Shown: positions 5,689-6,627 of the stretch, piece after piece
Layout of the letters: each line of letters starts with the position of its first letter
Numbering within the stretch: the first letter of the stretch is position 1
Source: an uncultured Collinsella sp.
GTDB lineage: Bacteria > Actinomycetota > Coriobacteriia > Coriobacteriales > Coriobacteriaceae
DNA: 6,627 nucleotides
Assembly (NCBI GenBank): GCA_900549245.1
Contig: URNQ01000105.1
Coordinates: 1 to 6,627, forward strand
Direction: 5' to 3'
Notes under the pieces: generated by a model
Databases searched by the model: none
The model's input: only the letters and a program-made list of their open reading frames with translations
Told to the model about the DNA's origin: nothing
Position numbers and translations under genes: made by a program

Positions 5689-5735
5689 CCGTACCGTACG
5701 GATCCCGACCGGGCATAAGGCCCGGCGGAAAACCG
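5689..5735 (+). promoter_or_regulatory. Palindrome and hairpins in front of the peptidase gene
   Basis: CCGTAC-C-GTACGG (5689-5701) is a perfect 13-bp palindrome with one central base. It is followed by CCGGGC (5709-5714) / GCCCGG (5720-5725), a 6-bp hairpin with loop ATAAG, and a small CGG-AAAA-CCG hairpin (5726-5735). The ribosome site AGGAGA follows directly. No clear -35/-10 pair is visible. The palindrome could be an operator and the hairpins a leader structure; I recognise no known riboswitch. Confidence 0.4.
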
Positions 5736-5747
5736 ATAGGAGAAAAC

Positions 5748-6627
5748 ATGGACACACTGCTCGAAGCCATCGATGTTTGCAATGTCGATGGCTTTTGCTT
5801 TGGCAACTATACGGACGAGGAGGCTGGCACCGGCTGCACCGTAATCGTGGCGCCCGAGGGTGCCACCGGCGGCGTTGACGTTCGCGGCGGTGCTCCAGCA
5901 TCGCGCGAAACCGACCTGCTGCGACCCGAGAACACCGTCGACAAGGTTCACGCCGTCTGCCTCGGTACCGGCCATGTTTTCGGGCGGCAAGCGGCGTCGC
6001 TCGCGAACTCGAGAGCCGCGGCATTGGCCTGTCCGTCGGCCCCACGCAGGTGCCCATCGTGTGCTCCAGCTGTATCTTCGACCTTGCCTTTGGCGACCCC
6101 ACCGTGCGCCCCGACATTGAGGCTGGCATCTCCGCCGTGCGCGAGGCGCTCGACAACACCCCCACCACGCTCGAGCAGGGCAATGTAGGTGCCGGTACCG
6201 GTGCCACCGTGGGCAAGCTCATGGGCCCCGCCACCTGCATGAAGGCCGGCCTAGGCGCTGCCGCCGTGGCGCTCGGCCCTGTTAAGGTGGGTGCCGTGGT
6301 CTCGGTCAACGCCTGCGGCAATGTCGTCGACCCCTTCACCGGCGAATGGGTCGCTGGTATGCGCGCCGCAGCAGATAGCGACCAGATCGTCGACATGGAG
6401 CTCGCAGCCTTTGCCGCCGCCGGATCCATGCAGATGCCGCTCGACCGCACCAACACCACCATCAGCTGCATCGTCACCAACGTGGAACTCACTAAGGCAC
6501 AAGCCACCAAGGTCTCCCAGATGGCCGCAGACGCCTACGCACACGCCATCCGTCCCACGCACACCACCAACGACGGCGACACCATCTACACCCTCGCCAG
6601 CGGCAAACTGGGCGCCCAGGCAAGCGC
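5748..6627 (+). pseudogene. P1-family (DmpA/ThnT, S58) peptidase, frameshifted and 3'-truncated by window
   Basis: The family comprises self-cleaving N-terminal nucleophile aminopeptidases/amidases. The start ATG 5748 has AGGAGA five nt upstream. Frame 1 gives GNYTDEEAGTGCTV, GGVDVRGGAP, RETDLL and VHAVCL up to about 5963, then the conserved GGSAFGL motif is replaced by GTGHVFG. From 5984 homology continues one frame over with AASGVARELESRGIGL and stays open to 6627, showing GNVGAGTGATVGKL, DPFTGEW and TNTTISC. The original frame stops at 6188 after meaningless residues. A net loss of one base (mod 3) between 5964 and 5984 explains this. Asn (6452-6454) followed by Thr (6455-6457) matches the ThnT self-cleavage site rather than the Gly-Ser of DmpA. 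No canonical -1 slippery heptamer is seen, so decay or a sequencing error is more likely than programmed frameshifting. Confidence 0.85.

Noticed and set aside
5964..5990. Programmed -1 frameshift in the P1 peptidase
   Set aside because: No X-XXY-YYZ heptamer in the right frame and no convincing downstream stimulator; the conserved motif itself is also damaged, which favours mutation or error.
5632..6510. 292-codon antisense frame over the maf end and peptidase gene
   Set aside because: It crosses the maf terminator and overlaps conserved P1 peptidase sequence; the product is low-complexity.
1..6627. CRISPR array, insertion sequence, tRNA, prophage or defence system
   Set aside because: No regular repeat-spacer pattern, transposase, tRNA cloverleaf, integrase or phage-like gene was seen; the genes are ordinary housekeeping types.

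Overview
The window looks like chromosomal DNA from a high-GC gut-type actinobacterium, most likely of the class Coriobacteriia (Collinsella-like). This is an inference from three things: GC-rich coding sequence with strong C/G third-position bias, distinctly AT-rich intergenic DNA, and the overall appearance of the proteins. No ribosomal marker is present to prove it.

Layout. Positions 1-31 hold the first ten codons of a leftward gene that leaves the window; its N-terminus resembles arginine deiminase. About 560 bases of mostly AT-rich divergent intergenic DNA follow, containing no convincing gene but several short repeated or dyad motifs that could be regulatory. A polyphosphate kinase (ppk1, 591-2993) comes next and ends in a strong hairpin terminator. 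Then come a 23S rRNA uracil-C5 methyltransferase (rlmD/rlmCD type, 3107-4420), a two-gene unit of a DJ-1/PfpI protein and a Maf nucleotide pyrophosphatase with ATGA overlap (4527-5647), a second terminator, and a P1-family (DmpA/ThnT-type) self-cleaving peptidase gene from 5748 that is frameshifted near 5964-5984 and runs off the right edge.

How the genes relate. Apart from the left-edge gene, all genes point rightward, but they appear to be separate transcription units rather than one pathway: polyphosphate synthesis, rRNA modification, protein/metabolite quality control (DJ-1), nucleotide-pool cleaning (Maf) and peptide/amide hydrolysis. DJ-1 and Maf are the only pair with clear translational coupling.

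Most notable points. (1) The PPK1 keeps its phospho-accepting histidine and all other catalytic residues I could check, but the second conserved histidine (E. coli His454) is leucine, in a gap-free local alignment. (2) This PPK1 carries a ~95-residue C-terminal extension: a Pro/Glu-rich linker followed by a basic, Gly/Leu-rich end. (3) The P1 peptidase is broken by a frameshift inside a conserved motif. (4) The divergent intergenic region has a 25-bp imperfect direct repeat and a TACCGTTCA motif facing outward on both sides. I did not find a clear new multi-gene system; the novelty here is at the level of protein variants and regulatory motifs.
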